Assembly: GCA_023252195.1 (NCBI GenBank) | Contig: JAHEXI010000011.1 | Coordinates: 1-64,000, forward strand | Origin: Pseudonocardiales bacterium | GTDB lineage: Bacteria; Actinomycetota; Actinomycetes; Mycobacteriales; Pseudonocardiaceae | Direction of reading: 5' to 3' | Length of the DNA stretch: 64,000 nt | Part shown: piece after piece, positions 53,608 through 63,441 of the stretch | Layout: each line of letters starts with the position of its first letter | Numbering within the stretch: the stretch's first letter is position 1 | The notes under the pieces: model-generated | Seen by the model: the letters and a program-made list of their open reading frames with translations, nothing else | Told to the model about the DNA's origin: nothing | Databases searched by the model: none | Program-made: the position numbers and the translations under genes

Positions 53608-54326
53608 GCCCGGCTTTGGTGGCGGTGGCGCACGGCAGCCGCGACCCGCGGTCGGCCGCCACGATCTCTTCCCTGATGGACCGGGTGCGGCGGCTACGGC
53701 CCGACCTCGACGTCCGGCTCGCCTTCCTGGACCTCTGCACACCCAGCCTGGAGACCGTGCTCACCACGGTGTCCCAGGCGGTGGTGGTCCCCCTGCTGCT
53801 GGGCCGCGCCTTCCACGCTGACGTGGATGTACCCGGTGCGGTGGCGCGCGCCGTGGCAGCTCGACCCCAGTTGGACGTCACGGTGGCCGACGTACTGGGC
53901 CCCGACGCGCGGCTGGAATCCGTTGCGCTACGCCGGCTGGCCGAGGTCGGCGTATCCCCTGCCGACTCGGGCTTCGGCGTCGTGCTCGCCGCTGCCGGTT
54001 CCCAACGAGCTCCGTCCAATGCCGCCGTCGCCGCCGTGGCGCAGCGGCTCGCGCAGCACACCCGTTGGCAGGTGGTCCCCGCCTTCGCCTGCGCAGCCCG
54101 CCCCATCGTCTCCGACGCCATCGCAACGCTGCAGGCGCAAGGCGCCCGCCGCATCGCCGTCGCGTCTTGGTTCCTCGCCCCCGGCCTACTCCCCGACAAA
54201 GTCGTCCGGCAGGCCGGTGACACCGCGTTGCTCGCATCCCCTATAGGCGCCGATGCCGCTGTCGCTGAGCTCATCGTGCACCGCTACGACGGCACCATTC
54301 AGGGACATCTGGCCCGCACAGCCTGA
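53604..54326 (+). CDS. Sirohydrochlorin chelatase (CbiX/SirB type)
   Basis: The 240-aa product has LVAVAHGSRDPRSAATISSLMDRV with the catalytic His, VVVPLLLGRAFHADVDVP, and a second similar half (VVLAAAGSQRAPSNAAV, IAVASWFLAPGLLPDKV), so it is the long, two-half form. In the second half the His is replaced (AAAGSQ), so one half is probably structural. It inserts iron (or cobalt) into sirohydrochlorin; iron gives the siroheme of the sulfite reductase in the same operon. It overlaps cysN (GTGA). Confidence 0.9.
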   Translation: MSPALVAVAHGSRDPRSAATISSLMDRVRRLRPDLDVRLAFLDLCTPSLETVLTTVSQAVVVPLLLGRAFHADVDVPGAVARAVAARPQLDVTVADVLGPDARLESVALRRLAEVGVSPADSGFGVVLAAAGSQRAPSNAAVAAVAQRLAQHTRWQVVPAFACAARPIVSDAIATLQAQGARRIAVASWFLAPGLLPDKVVRQAGDTALLASPIGADAAVAELIVHRYDGTIQGHLARTA

Positions 54327-54371
54327 CTGCTTGCATCAGGTGATCCGTTGTGGGCGTCTAACGTCAGACCC

Positions 54372-55106
54372 ATGACCGCCGAGCTGGTGCACCTGGCCGT
54401 GCAGTCCGGGATTGCCACCATCACGCTGGACTCCCCCGCTAACCGCAACGCCCTCTCTGCGCCGCTGCGCACCCAACTGTCCGACGCGCTCGACTGCAGC
54501 GCCGGCGACGGCTCAGTGCGGGTGGTGGTGCTTGGCCACACCGGGCCGGTGTTCTGCGCCGGGATGGATCTCACCGAGCCGCCGGACGCGGTCAGGGAAC
54601 TCCCCGGCATCCTGGAGCGGATCTTGACGCACCCGAAACCGGTCGTCGCCAGGCTCGCCGGGCACGCCCGCGCCGGCGGGATCGGTCTGGTCGCGGCCGC
54701 CGATGTCGCCGTCGCCGTCGACCGCGCCACGTTCGCGTTCACTGAGGTGCGCCTCGGTGTGGTGCCCGCGGTGATCTCGGTGACCGTGCTGCCCCGGCTG
54801 CTGCCGCACTCGGCGCACGAACTGTTTCTCACCGGCGAGACCTTCGACGCTACCCGGGCGGCCACCATCGGCCTGCTCCACAGCGCGGTACCGGCCGATC
54901 AGCTCGACGCCGAAGTGGACCGCTACACCGGAATGCTCATCAAGGGTGCTCCCGAGGCGCTGACTCTGACCAAACAGCTGCTGCACGCGTCGAGGATGAC
55001 GCGGGATTTCCCGGCGATGCTCGAACTGTCCCTATCCCGCTTCAAATCAGCCGAAGCCCAAGAAGGCCTCCGCGCCTTCGCCGAAAAGCGTCCACCGTCC
55101 TGGTAG
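54372..55106 (+). CDS. Enoyl-CoA hydratase/isomerase family protein
   Basis: The 244-aa crotonase-fold protein reads IATITLDSPANRNALSAPLRTQL, FCAGMDLTEPPD, RLAGHARAGGIGLVAAADVAVAV, and FAFTEVRLGVVPAVISV, in which the Glu is a catalytic candidate. Oxyanion-hole glycines are present. It may act in fatty or branched-chain acyl-CoA breakdown. ATG 54372 is chosen. It ends at the inverted repeats of a convergent junction. Confidence 0.9.
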   Translation: MTAELVHLAVQSGIATITLDSPANRNALSAPLRTQLSDALDCSAGDGSVRVVVLGHTGPVFCAGMDLTEPPDAVRELPGILERILTHPKPVVARLAGHARAGGIGLVAAADVAVAVDRATFAFTEVRLGVVPAVISVTVLPRLLPHSAHELFLTGETFDATRAATIGLLHSAVPADQLDAEVDRYTGMLIKGAPEALTLTKQLLHASRMTRDFPAMLELSLSRFKSAEAQEGLRAFAEKRPPSW

Positions 55107-55118
55107 GGCCAAATCCCG

Positions 55119-55179
55119 CCATTCGGAGCCGAATGGTGGCTGCACGGCGCCGAAAACCGCCATTCGGCTCCGAATGGCG
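55119..55179. terminator. Double dyad between convergent genes
   Basis: CCATTCGG-AG-CCGAATGG (55119-55136) and CGCCATTCGG-CT-CCGAATGGCG (55158-55179) are each perfect palindromes, and also complementary to each other. They fill the 79-bp gap between the enoyl-CoA hydratase stop (55106) and the barstar stop (55186). They probably form a bidirectional terminator; no T run is seen. Confidence 0.75.
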
Positions 55180-55185
55180 ATTGAG

Positions 55186-55539
55186 TCACGTACCTGCGAG
55201 CAGGATTGACAGGGGGCGTTGCGGATTGACGTTGGATGTAGCGTCTAGCACTTCTAGGATGGCGCGGTAGCCGGTGGGGTCTGCGGTTTCGAGCTGGCGG
55301 TGGCCGGTCCAGATCAGCACGTGCTCACCGATCGGCTGCCAGGATAAGTCAGCGAGGCAGTCATGCAAGGCGTCGAGATTGCGGCCGTACCAGGCTGGGA
55401 AATCCAACGCGGAGCCGATCGCGTCAAGCGCCTCTGCCTTACTCGTCACAGGGCCCAGCAGATGCGCCAGCGCGCCCCGTGCACGGGCCTGCTCCACCGC
55501 ACGAGCCGCATCGGGGACATAGTGCAGCATCTGCCTCAC
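55186..55539 (-). CDS. Barstar-family ribonuclease inhibitor
   Basis: The 117-aa product has the barstar core SKAEALDAIGSALDFPAWYGRNLDALHDCLADL, where WYGRNLDALHDCL matches the barnase-binding helix with its acidic residues. An N-terminal extension precedes it. It neutralises the barnase-like RNase encoded upstream. ATG 55539 overlaps the RNase stop (ATGA), so inhibitor is made with the toxin. Confidence 0.9.
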   Translation of the reverse strand: MRQMLHYVPDAARAVEQARARGALAHLLGPVTSKAEALDAIGSALDFPAWYGRNLDALHDCLADLSWQPIGEHVLIWTGHRQLETADPTGYRAILEVLDATSNVNPQRPLSILLAGT

Positions 55540-55964
55540 CGCTGAGGATCGACCACGACGAACGACACGTAATGGTCGCCGGTGTAGTAGAGTTCAGCCG
55601 CACCGCCGGTGATCAGGCGCCGGGCGCCCCGGTCATTCGCTCCCGGCGTCGGGACGGTGTACTCGTGGTAATAGCCGGACTGACGTGGCGGCAAGTGCCT
55701 TTCCCGGTTACCGAACACCACCCCGTCCTGCCGGTACCGGAACGGGCCACCGTGCTGGATGAGCTGCCACTCCTGCCCGACCTGCAGCGGTAACTGCGAC
55801 AGACTTTGTACCGGCAGACCAGCCGTTGAGGCGACCGCCGCGGGCCGGTTATCGGTGGGCGGCCCAGCCGCGGGGTCGGCCAGCTCGTGGCGCCCCACCC
55901 AGCCGATGATCACCAATACGAGCAGCCCGATCAGCGCGGCGCTGATCCGCCGGTGGGGACTCAT
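55536..55964 (-). CDS. Secreted barnase-like guanyl-specific ribonuclease
   Basis: From ATG 55964 the product is 142 aa. A signal or anchor (ISAALIGLLVLVIIGWVG) is followed by a ribonuclease N1 domain: FGNRERHLPPRQSGYYHEYTVPTPG with the catalytic Glu, RGARRLITGG with the arginines, and ELYYTGDHYVSFVVV with the catalytic His. All expected catalytic residues are present. It could be exported for nutrient or competitor RNA. It overlaps barstar and the small membrane protein gene. Confidence 0.9.
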   Translation of the reverse strand: MSPHRRISAALIGLLVLVIIGWVGRHELADPAAGPPTDNRPAAVASTAGLPVQSLSQLPLQVGQEWQLIQHGGPFRYRQDGVVFGNRERHLPPRQSGYYHEYTVPTPGANDRGARRLITGGAAELYYTGDHYVSFVVVDPQR

Positions 55965-56179
55965 CGAGGCTCCTGCGCATCCTCCGCGTCCACGGCGTAG
56001 CAGTGCCTGAGTCGTTCGAAGACCACGCCAGCAGCCCGGTCGAGCACCCGGGCGGCCCACCAACAGGCGGGCAGTACCACCAGCATCACAAGGGCCACTT
56101 GCGGTACGAGTCCGAGCTGGGTGAGCCACAGCTCCACGCCGTCCCACCATTGGAGCACGCCGAACAACACCTCGAGCAC
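55961..56179 (-). CDS. Small membrane protein linked to the RNase pair
   Basis: The 72-aa product has one or two membrane segments (LWLTQLGLVPQVALVMLVVLPACWWAA) and a cytoplasmic tail (RLRHCYAVDAEDAQEPR). GTG 56179 starts it and its stop overlaps the RNase ATG (ATGA). Its function is unknown. Constant coupling would suggest a role in release, anchoring or tuning of the RNase, but this is inference. Confidence 0.7.
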   Translation of the reverse strand: MLEVLFGVLQWWDGVELWLTQLGLVPQVALVMLVVLPACWWAARVLDRAAGVVFERLRHCYAVDAEDAQEPR

Positions 56180-56239
56180 AGCCGCAGGATAGCCCGCCTC
56201 CGGCGTACGACCGGGTGGGCGGCACTACATTTGGGCATC

Positions 56240-57205
56240 ATGTTCGCCGTCTATGCTACTGAGCCGAATCACGAAAACCCGCTGGCCTCACTGCGAATGG
56301 GAGACCGTCCCGATCCAGAAGTGCCACCGGGCGCCGCGGCGGTCACCGTCCGGGCAGCCAGCCTCAACATGCATGACCTGTGGACGCTGCGCGGAGTAGG
56401 TATCAAACGCGACCAGTTCCCGATGATTCTGGGATGCGACGGCGCTGGTGTGCTGGCCGACGGCACCGAGGTGGTGATCTATCCGGTGGTGACCAGCCCT
56501 GGCTGGACCGGCGACGAGACGCTGGATCCACGCCGCACACTGCTCACCGAGAAGCTGCCAGGCACCTTCGCTGGCACCGTCGTGGTGCCGGCGCGCAATG
56601 TGGTGCCCAAGCCGGCGTCGCTGACCTTTCCCGAAGCGGCCTGCATGGGCACTGCCTGGCTCACCGCCTACCGGATGTTGTTCGTGAAGTCTGGGTTGCG
56701 GCCCGGTCAGACCATGCTCGTGCAGGGCGCCTCCGGCGGGGTGTCCACCGCCCTGGTGCAGCTCGGCAGGGCTGCCGGGACGCGGGTCTGGGTGACCGGG
56801 CGCACCGAGGCAAAGCGTGCGCTGGCGCAGTCGCTGGGCGCGCACCAGGCGTTCGAGCCCGGCGCTCGACTGCCGGAACGGGTGGATGCGGTCTTCGAGA
56901 CGGTCGGCAAGGCCACCTGGTCACATTCAGCGAAGTCACTCAAGCCGGGAGGCATCATCGTCTGCAGCGGCGCCACCAGCGGTGACGCCGACCGCGCGGA
57001 ACTGCAGCGGCTGTTTTTCCTACAGCTGCGAATGGTGGGCTCCACCATGGGCACCCGAGATGAACTGCGCGACCTGTTGGCCTTCCTGGACATCACGGGA
57101 TTGCGCCCGCAGATCGGCACCGAGCTGCCGATGTCCGATGCCGAACGGGGCTTCAAGGCGATGCTCGACGGCGACACCGCTGGAAAGATCGTCTTTACTC
57201 GTTGA
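56240..57205 (+). CDS. Zinc-independent quinone-oxidoreductase-like dehydrogenase (MDR family)
   Basis: From ATG 56240 the product is 321 aa. It has a GroES-like N-domain (VTVRAASLNMHDLWTLRG, ILGCDGAGVLADG) and a Rossmann domain (GQTMLVQGASGGVSTALVQLGRAAGTRVWVTGRTEAKRALAQSLGA, VDAVFETVG). The structural-zinc cysteines of alcohol dehydrogenases are missing, as in NADPH:quinone reductases. The electron acceptor is unknown. It is convergent with the Uma2 gene at 57219. Confidence 0.87.
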   Translation: MFAVYATEPNHENPLASLRMGDRPDPEVPPGAAAVTVRAASLNMHDLWTLRGVGIKRDQFPMILGCDGAGVLADGTEVVIYPVVTSPGWTGDETLDPRRTLLTEKLPGTFAGTVVVPARNVVPKPASLTFPEAACMGTAWLTAYRMLFVKSGLRPGQTMLVQGASGGVSTALVQLGRAAGTRVWVTGRTEAKRALAQSLGAHQAFEPGARLPERVDAVFETVGKATWSHSAKSLKPGGIIVCSGATSGDADRAELQRLFFLQLRMVGSTMGTRDELRDLLAFLDITGLRPQIGTELPMSDAERGFKAMLDGDTAGKIVFTR

Positions 57206-57218
57206 ACCGGTGGTAGCG

Positions 57219-57806
57219 CTACGGGCGAAGGCCATCCAGCAGCCGGGCCGGCACGATAGTGATCGGGAACGGCCGTTCGGTGGTGAACTTCTCGTCCCCG
57301 CAGACACTCGCTACCTCGACGTAGCGTCCCCGGGCGTCAAGCTCGAAAACCGTCAGGCGGCCCGGCAGGTCCGGATCGAGCACCCAATACGACGCCGTTC
57401 CCATCCGTTCGTAGGCAGCCTTCTTGTTGTTCAGATCATTGAGAGCAGTGCTCGGGGACAGCACCTCGACCGCAAGCGCCGGAGCGATCGGCAGATTCTT
57501 CGGCGTGAGGTCGACGTAGCGGGCCACCAGGATGTCAGGCTGCAGCTCATTGCGGACCGAGGTGCGGACGCCAAACGGCGCCGAGAGCACCCGGAACTCC
57601 GGCGTGCAGGCGATCCGGAGCTGAACGAACAGCGCGCCACTGCTCTCCTGGTGGTACCAGCCAGGCGCCGGGGTCACGATGAGCACCCCGTCGATGAGTT
57701 CGTAGCGATGACCGTCATCGGGCATTGCCTCCAGGTCGTCCACCGTGAACGGGCGACCTTCGGCGACACCGGCGAAACCTGGTTGCGGCGCGCTCATAGT
57801 TGTCAT
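57219..57806 (-). CDS. Uma2-family (DUF820) protein, second copy
   Basis: From ATG 57806 (after CAGGGGGACC) the product is 195 aa with FTVDDLEAMPDDGHRYELIDGVLIVTPAPG, NELQPDILVARYVDLT, and ALAVEVLSPSTALNDLNNKKAAYERMGTASYWVLDPDLPG. It aligns over its length with the copy at 21232 and shares the acidic residues of the nuclease-like core. The two probably arose from duplication or repeated acquisition. Function unknown. Confidence 0.87.
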   Translation of the reverse strand: MTTMSAPQPGFAGVAEGRPFTVDDLEAMPDDGHRYELIDGVLIVTPAPGWYHQESSGALFVQLRIACTPEFRVLSAPFGVRTSVRNELQPDILVARYVDLTPKNLPIAPALAVEVLSPSTALNDLNNKKAAYERMGTASYWVLDPDLPGRLTVFELDARGRYVEVASVCGDEKFTTERPFPITIVPARLLDGLRP

Positions 57807-57888
57807 GGTCCCCCTGCTCTCCACCTCACGCCAAGCCTGGCACGAACCCCCGACAGTGCGGTGCGCACGCCGTGATCACAACCAGTGA

Positions 57889-59736
<1,848 letters not shown>

Positions 59737-59847
59737 TCAGCAGTCCTCAAATGGCAGCAGGGAGTCGAGTCATGGTCGCACGGCGCGAACAGCGCGCTCC
59801 GGGCCGCTCTCCAGGACTGTTCGCTCTCAGCTGCGTGACGCCGAAGG

Positions 59848-60060
59848 GTGGAACCGGCCTCTGCCGTGCTGGGCCAGCAGCCGCTGGACGCCGAACAGGC
59901 CCGTGCCGTGGGAAGCCTGCTGCACCTGGACGACGATGTCGTTGATGCCCTGCAGCTGCCGCCGGTGCGCGGTGCGAACAACGTCGACGCCACCGAACCG
60001 GTGGTGTACCGGCTGCAAGAGGTTGTGCAGGTCTATGGCAAACCCTTTACTGAGCCCCAG
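59848..60060 (+). pseudogene. cynS: Truncated cyanate hydratase (cyanase)
   Basis: The frame reads AVLGQQPLDAEQARAVGSLLHLDDDVVDALQLPPVRG, then TEPVVYRLQEVVQVYG. It aligns with the central part of cyanase (E. coli [26 protein letters not shown] and MYRFYEMLQVYG), including the Arg and Glu of the active site. The N-terminal helix-turn-helix domain is missing or mutated and the reading frame turns non-homologous at GKPFTEPQ, before the catalytic Ser and the FGDG-ISAINF core. The end overlaps the convergent VOC gene. Cyanase converts cyanate and bicarbonate to ammonia and CO2. Confidence 0.75.
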
Positions 60061-60439
60061 GCGGGGGACGCTTGTCGACACGCAACGGGTGGTCAGCCGG
60101 TACCTCGACGATCACCAACCGCAAACCGTCCGGGTCTGCGATCCACATTTCGTCCAGACCCCACGGCTCCCGACGCGGCTCGCGCAGCACCTCGACCCCC
60201 CGCTCGACAAGCAGGTCCGCTGTCGCCGCCAGGTCTCTGACTTGCAACCACACCGCGGTCGCTGGGCTCGGGCGCGCTCCGGACTCCCCCGATACCTCGA
60301 GGAAGCCACCGCCGAGGATGAACACTGTGCCGCCAGGGAACTCGCGGTGGATGGCGAGTCCCAACACGTCACGGTAGAACGCCGTCGAACGCTCGCGATC
60401 CCGAGGATGGAGCAGGACACGGCTGCTCAATACTTCCAT
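60047..60439 (-). CDS. VOC-family (glyoxalase-like) protein
   Basis: The product has a single VOC domain: [63 protein letters not shown] and [17 protein letters not shown]. From ATG 60439 it is 130 aa; ATG 60475 is also open but lacks a ribosome binding site, while GGAGG touches the 60439 start. The enzymatic role is unknown. It overlaps the cyanase remnant on the other strand. Confidence 0.8.
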   Translation of the reverse strand: MEVLSSRVLLHPRDRERSTAFYRDVLGLAIHREFPGGTVFILGGGFLEVSGESGARPSPATAVWLQVRDLAATADLLVERGVEVLREPRREPWGLDEMWIADPDGLRLVIVEVPADHPLRVDKRPPPGAQ

Positions 60440-60561
60440 CCTCCATGTCCTACCGGCTTTCTTGTAGGGTTTCATCTAGGGTCGGTCGTACCGGCTGTTA
60501 CGATCGACCACCGTGCCGCGCGACGGCACTCCCTCCCGAAAGTGAGATCGAAGGTAATCGC

Positions 60562-60822
60562 GTGGCCAACATCAAGTCGCAGCTCAAGCGGATCCGAACC
60601 AACGAGAAGGCGCGACTGCGCAACAAGTCGATCAAGTCGTCGCTGAAGACTGCGATCCGCCGGTTCCGTGAGGCCGCGGCCGCTGGCGAGAAGGACCGTG
60701 CGCTGGGCGAGTTGCGGACCGCCAGCCGCCAGCTGGACAAGGCCGTCAGCAAGGGCGTCATCCACCGCAACCAGGCGGCCAACCGCAAGTCAGCGATGGC
60801 TGGGCGCGTCAACGACCTGTAG
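60562..60822 (+). CDS. rpsT: 30S ribosomal protein S20
   Basis: From GTG 60562 the product is 86 aa: [35 protein letters not shown] and [16 protein letters not shown]. This is the standard three-helix S20, which binds the 5' and 3' minor domains of 16S rRNA. A GCCCCGA/TCGGGGC dyad (60822-60866) follows and may terminate it before the convergent holA. Confidence 0.98.
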   Translation: MANIKSQLKRIRTNEKARLRNKSIKSSLKTAIRRFREAAAAGEKDRALGELRTASRQLDKAVSKGVIHRNQAANRKSAMAGRVNDL

Positions 60823-60883
60823 CCCCGACTGCGCGGCCGTCAGCTATTCGCCGCTCCAATCGGGGCGGTAGGTTACCCGCCGT

Positions 60884-61918
60884 TCAGCGACGGCGGGCGG
60901 CGCACAGCGCGAGCACCGCGCGTTCCAGTGCATAATCGGCGTCCGCGGCGACTCCCTTGACATCGGCGTTGACCGTCGCGACCACCTGCATAGCCTGGGC
61001 GAGACCGTCGCGCTCCCAGCCGCGGGACTGGGCCATCGCCTTTTTGACTTTCCACGGTGGCATACCCAACGCGCTGGCAAGCCGATACGGGTCAGCGCGG
61101 CCAGAGGCGCTGACCCGGGCAACCGTGCGCACGGCATCGGCCAGCGCATCGGCGACCAGGACATGCGGTACGCCCAGCTGCATCGCCCAGCGCAGCGTCT
61201 CCAGAGCACCGGCGCGGTCTCCGGTCATCACCTTCTCCGCAACCGAGAAGCCGGTGACCTCGGCACGACCCCGGTGATAGCGGCGTACCGCGGTCTCGTC
61301 GACGGAGCCGCCACTGTCGGTGGTCAATTGAGCTGCCGCCGAGGCGAGTTCCCGCAGGTCCGAACCGACCGCATCAAGTAATGCGGTGACCGCACCAGCG
61401 CTGATCCGGCCACCGGCCCGCTGGACCTCCTCGCGTACAAAGCCGGCGCGATCCTCGAAACGGGTGATCCGAGGACATTCGCGGACCACGGCACCCGCCG
61501 TGCGCAGCCCATCGGCCAAGGCCTTACCGCGACCAGCGCCAGCGTGCGTGACGACCAGCACGATGCCCTGCGCTGCCTGCGACAGATGCCGCGCATGGTC
61601 TAAGACCGCCTCGGCGATGTCTTTGCTCACTTCGTGGGCGGCGCCTAGGACCACCACCCGCCCTTGCGCGAACAGCGACGGGCTGACCAGCTCGTCGAGT
61701 TCGCCGGGAACCAGATCGGTGGCCCGGATTCGGCACACTTCTGCCTGCGGGTCGGACCGCCGCGCGGCGTCTATCACGACCTGCACGGCCCGCTCGACCA
61801 GCAGCTCCTCCTCGCCGAGGATCAAGTGCAGCGGCATGGACGGGACCGGCTCTGAGTTCACGCCGCCCATCCTCGCATCGGGCGCTGCGACGATCGCCGG
61901 CTCCCGCATGGTGGACAC
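60884..61918 (-). CDS. holA: DNA polymerase III delta subunit
   Basis: The product (344 aa from ATG 61918; MGGVNSEP at 61870 is also possible) has the AAA+-like delta domains: [79 protein letters not shown] and LGMPPWKVKKAMAQSRGW. It opens the sliding clamp during loading. In mycobacteria holA is next to rpsT and follows comEC; here comEC is not adjacent. Confidence 0.93.
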   Translation of the reverse strand: MSTMREPAIVAAPDARMGGVNSEPVPSMPLHLILGEEELLVERAVQVVIDAARRSDPQAEVCRIRATDLVPGELDELVSPSLFAQGRVVVLGAAHEVSKDIAEAVLDHARHLSQAAQGIVLVVTHAGAGRGKALADGLRTAGAVVRECPRITRFEDRAGFVREEVQRAGGRISAGAVTALLDAVGSDLRELASAAAQLTTDSGGSVDETAVRRYHRGRAEVTGFSVAEKVMTGDRAGALETLRWAMQLGVPHVLVADALADAVRTVARVSASGRADPYRLASALGMPPWKVKKAMAQSRGWERDGLAQAMQVVATVNADVKGVAADADYALERAVLALCAARRR

Positions 61919-61971
61919 GGCTGCGCGGTCGGTACCGACTGCCGTACGGTGGATGACACAACCGAATACCG

Positions 61972-62105
61972 CTCATCCAGAGGGGCAGAGGGATCGGCCC
62001 GACGAAGCCCCGGCAACCGACGCAAGCGCGCGCGCATGTCTTCATACCGCGAGGCCGCTTACGATCACGGTGCCAATTCCGACCCGCAGGTGCGGGAGAG
62101 ATGAG
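61972..62105 (+). promoter_or_regulatory. SAM riboswitch (S-box clan, SAM-I/SAM-IV type)
   Basis: CTCATC (61972-61977) opens a P1 stem with GATGAG (62100-62105). Between are AGAGGGGCAGAGGGATCGGCCCGACGAAGCCCCGGCAACC-type core elements (61979-62018; GGCCCGACGAAGCCCCGG is diagnostic) and GGTGCCAATTCCGACC (62070-62085). The layout matches SAM riboswitches upstream of actinobacterial methionine and threonine genes. SAM binding would repress the threonine synthase gene that follows. Confidence 0.85.
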
Positions 62106-62118
62106 GAGAGACCTCGCG

Positions 62119-63441
62119 ATGGCTGGCACGCTCGACACCCGCTCGATCGACACTGCGACGATTCACACCGCGACGATCGACACTGGACCGATCGACACCA
62201 TGACCACTACTGCCCTAGACCTGGGACTGGCGCGCCAGCTCGTGTGCCGAGAATGCGGCGCCGGCACACCACTGGCGGCAGAGTTCGCCTGCGCCGAGTG
62301 CTTCGGCCCGCTGGAGGTTGCTTACAACTTCGGGCGCATCACCCGTTCGGATATCGAATCAGGTCCCCCATCGATCTGGCGTTATCGCAAGATGCTGCCA
62401 GTGCCAGCCGACGTCGACGAACACCCGAACACCCAGCCAGGGCTGACCCGCCTGATCCGCGCCGACCGGCTCGCCAAGGCGCTGGGAATCCGTCGGCTGT
62501 GGGTCAAAGACGATACCGGCAACCCGACACATTCCTTCAAAGACCGGGTTGTGGCCGTCGCGCTGGCCGCCGCTCGGCAACTCGGATTCCGGGTACTGGC
62601 CTGCCCATCCACTGGCAACCTCGCCAACGCGGTAGCCGCCGCGGCCGCTCGGGCCGGCTGGGAATCGGTGGTGCTCATCCCCTCCTCACTGGAACGGGCA
62701 AAAGTACTCACTACCGCCGTCTACGACGGTGCGCTGATCGCGGTGGATGGTACCTACGACGACGTCAACCGGTTGGCCACCGAGTTGGCCGCCGACCACG
62801 AGGACTGGGCATTCGTTAACGTCAACGTTCGGCCCTACTACGCCGAGGGTTCCAAGACGCTGGCTTATGAGGTCGCCGAGCAGCTCGGCTGGCGGCTGCC
62901 CGACCAGATCGTGGTGCCGATCGCGTCCGGCTCGCAGCTGACCAAGGTGGACAAGGGGTTTCGCGAACTCACCGAACTCGGCCTGGTCCAGCCGGCGCCG
63001 TACCGGGTGTTCGGCGCCCAAGCCACCGGCTGTTCGCCGGTATCCGCGGCGTTCAAGGCCGGCCGCGACGTGATCGTCCCGGTCCGGCCGGACACCATCG
63101 CTCGCTCCCTGGCGATCGGTGCGCCCGCCGACGGCCCGTATGTCTTGGATGCCGTCCGCCGTACCAACGGTGCGATCGAGGACGTCACCGACGCAGAGGT
63201 GGTCGACGGTATCCGGCTGCTGGCCCGTACCGAAGGGATCTTCGCTGAGACCGCCGGCGGAGTGACGGTGGCTTGCGCGAAGAAGCTCGTCGAGTGCGGC
63301 CAGCTGGATCCCGATGGCGAAACCGTTCTGCTCATCACCGGCGACGGGCTCAAAACCTTGGATGCAGTCGAAGCACACCTAGGATTACGTGCCACTGTGG
63401 CGCCGAACGCCAAGGCCGTCCGCGAGGCCCTCCGGCGCTGA
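62119..63441 (+). CDS. thrC: Threonine synthase
   Basis: From ATG 62119 (AGGAGAGACC upstream) the product is 440 aa. It has an N-terminal zinc ribbon (LVCRECGAGTPLAAEFACAECFGPLE), the PLP lysine in NPTHSFKDRVV (about 135), PSTGNLANA, and PIASGSQLTKVDKGF. It converts O-phosphohomoserine to threonine. Residues 5-25 are an imperfect tandem run of (A/T)xxIDT units and may be dispensable; ATG 62200 would omit them. It is preceded by a SAM riboswitch, which puts homoserine-phosphate partition under methionine-pathway control. Confidence 0.93.
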   Translation: MAGTLDTRSIDTATIHTATIDTGPIDTMTTTALDLGLARQLVCRECGAGTPLAAEFACAECFGPLEVAYNFGRITRSDIESGPPSIWRYRKMLPVPADVDEHPNTQPGLTRLIRADRLAKALGIRRLWVKDDTGNPTHSFKDRVVAVALAAARQLGFRVLACPSTGNLANAVAAAAARAGWESVVLIPSSLERAKVLTTAVYDGALIAVDGTYDDVNRLATELAADHEDWAFVNVNVRPYYAEGSKTLAYEVAEQLGWRLPDQIVVPIASGSQLTKVDKGFRELTELGLVQPAPYRVFGAQATGCSPVSAAFKAGRDVIVPVRPDTIARSLAIGAPADGPYVLDAVRRTNGAIEDVTDAEVVDGIRLLARTEGIFAETAGGVTVACAKKLVECGQLDPDGETVLLITGDGLKTLDAVEAHLGLRATVAPNAKAVREALRR

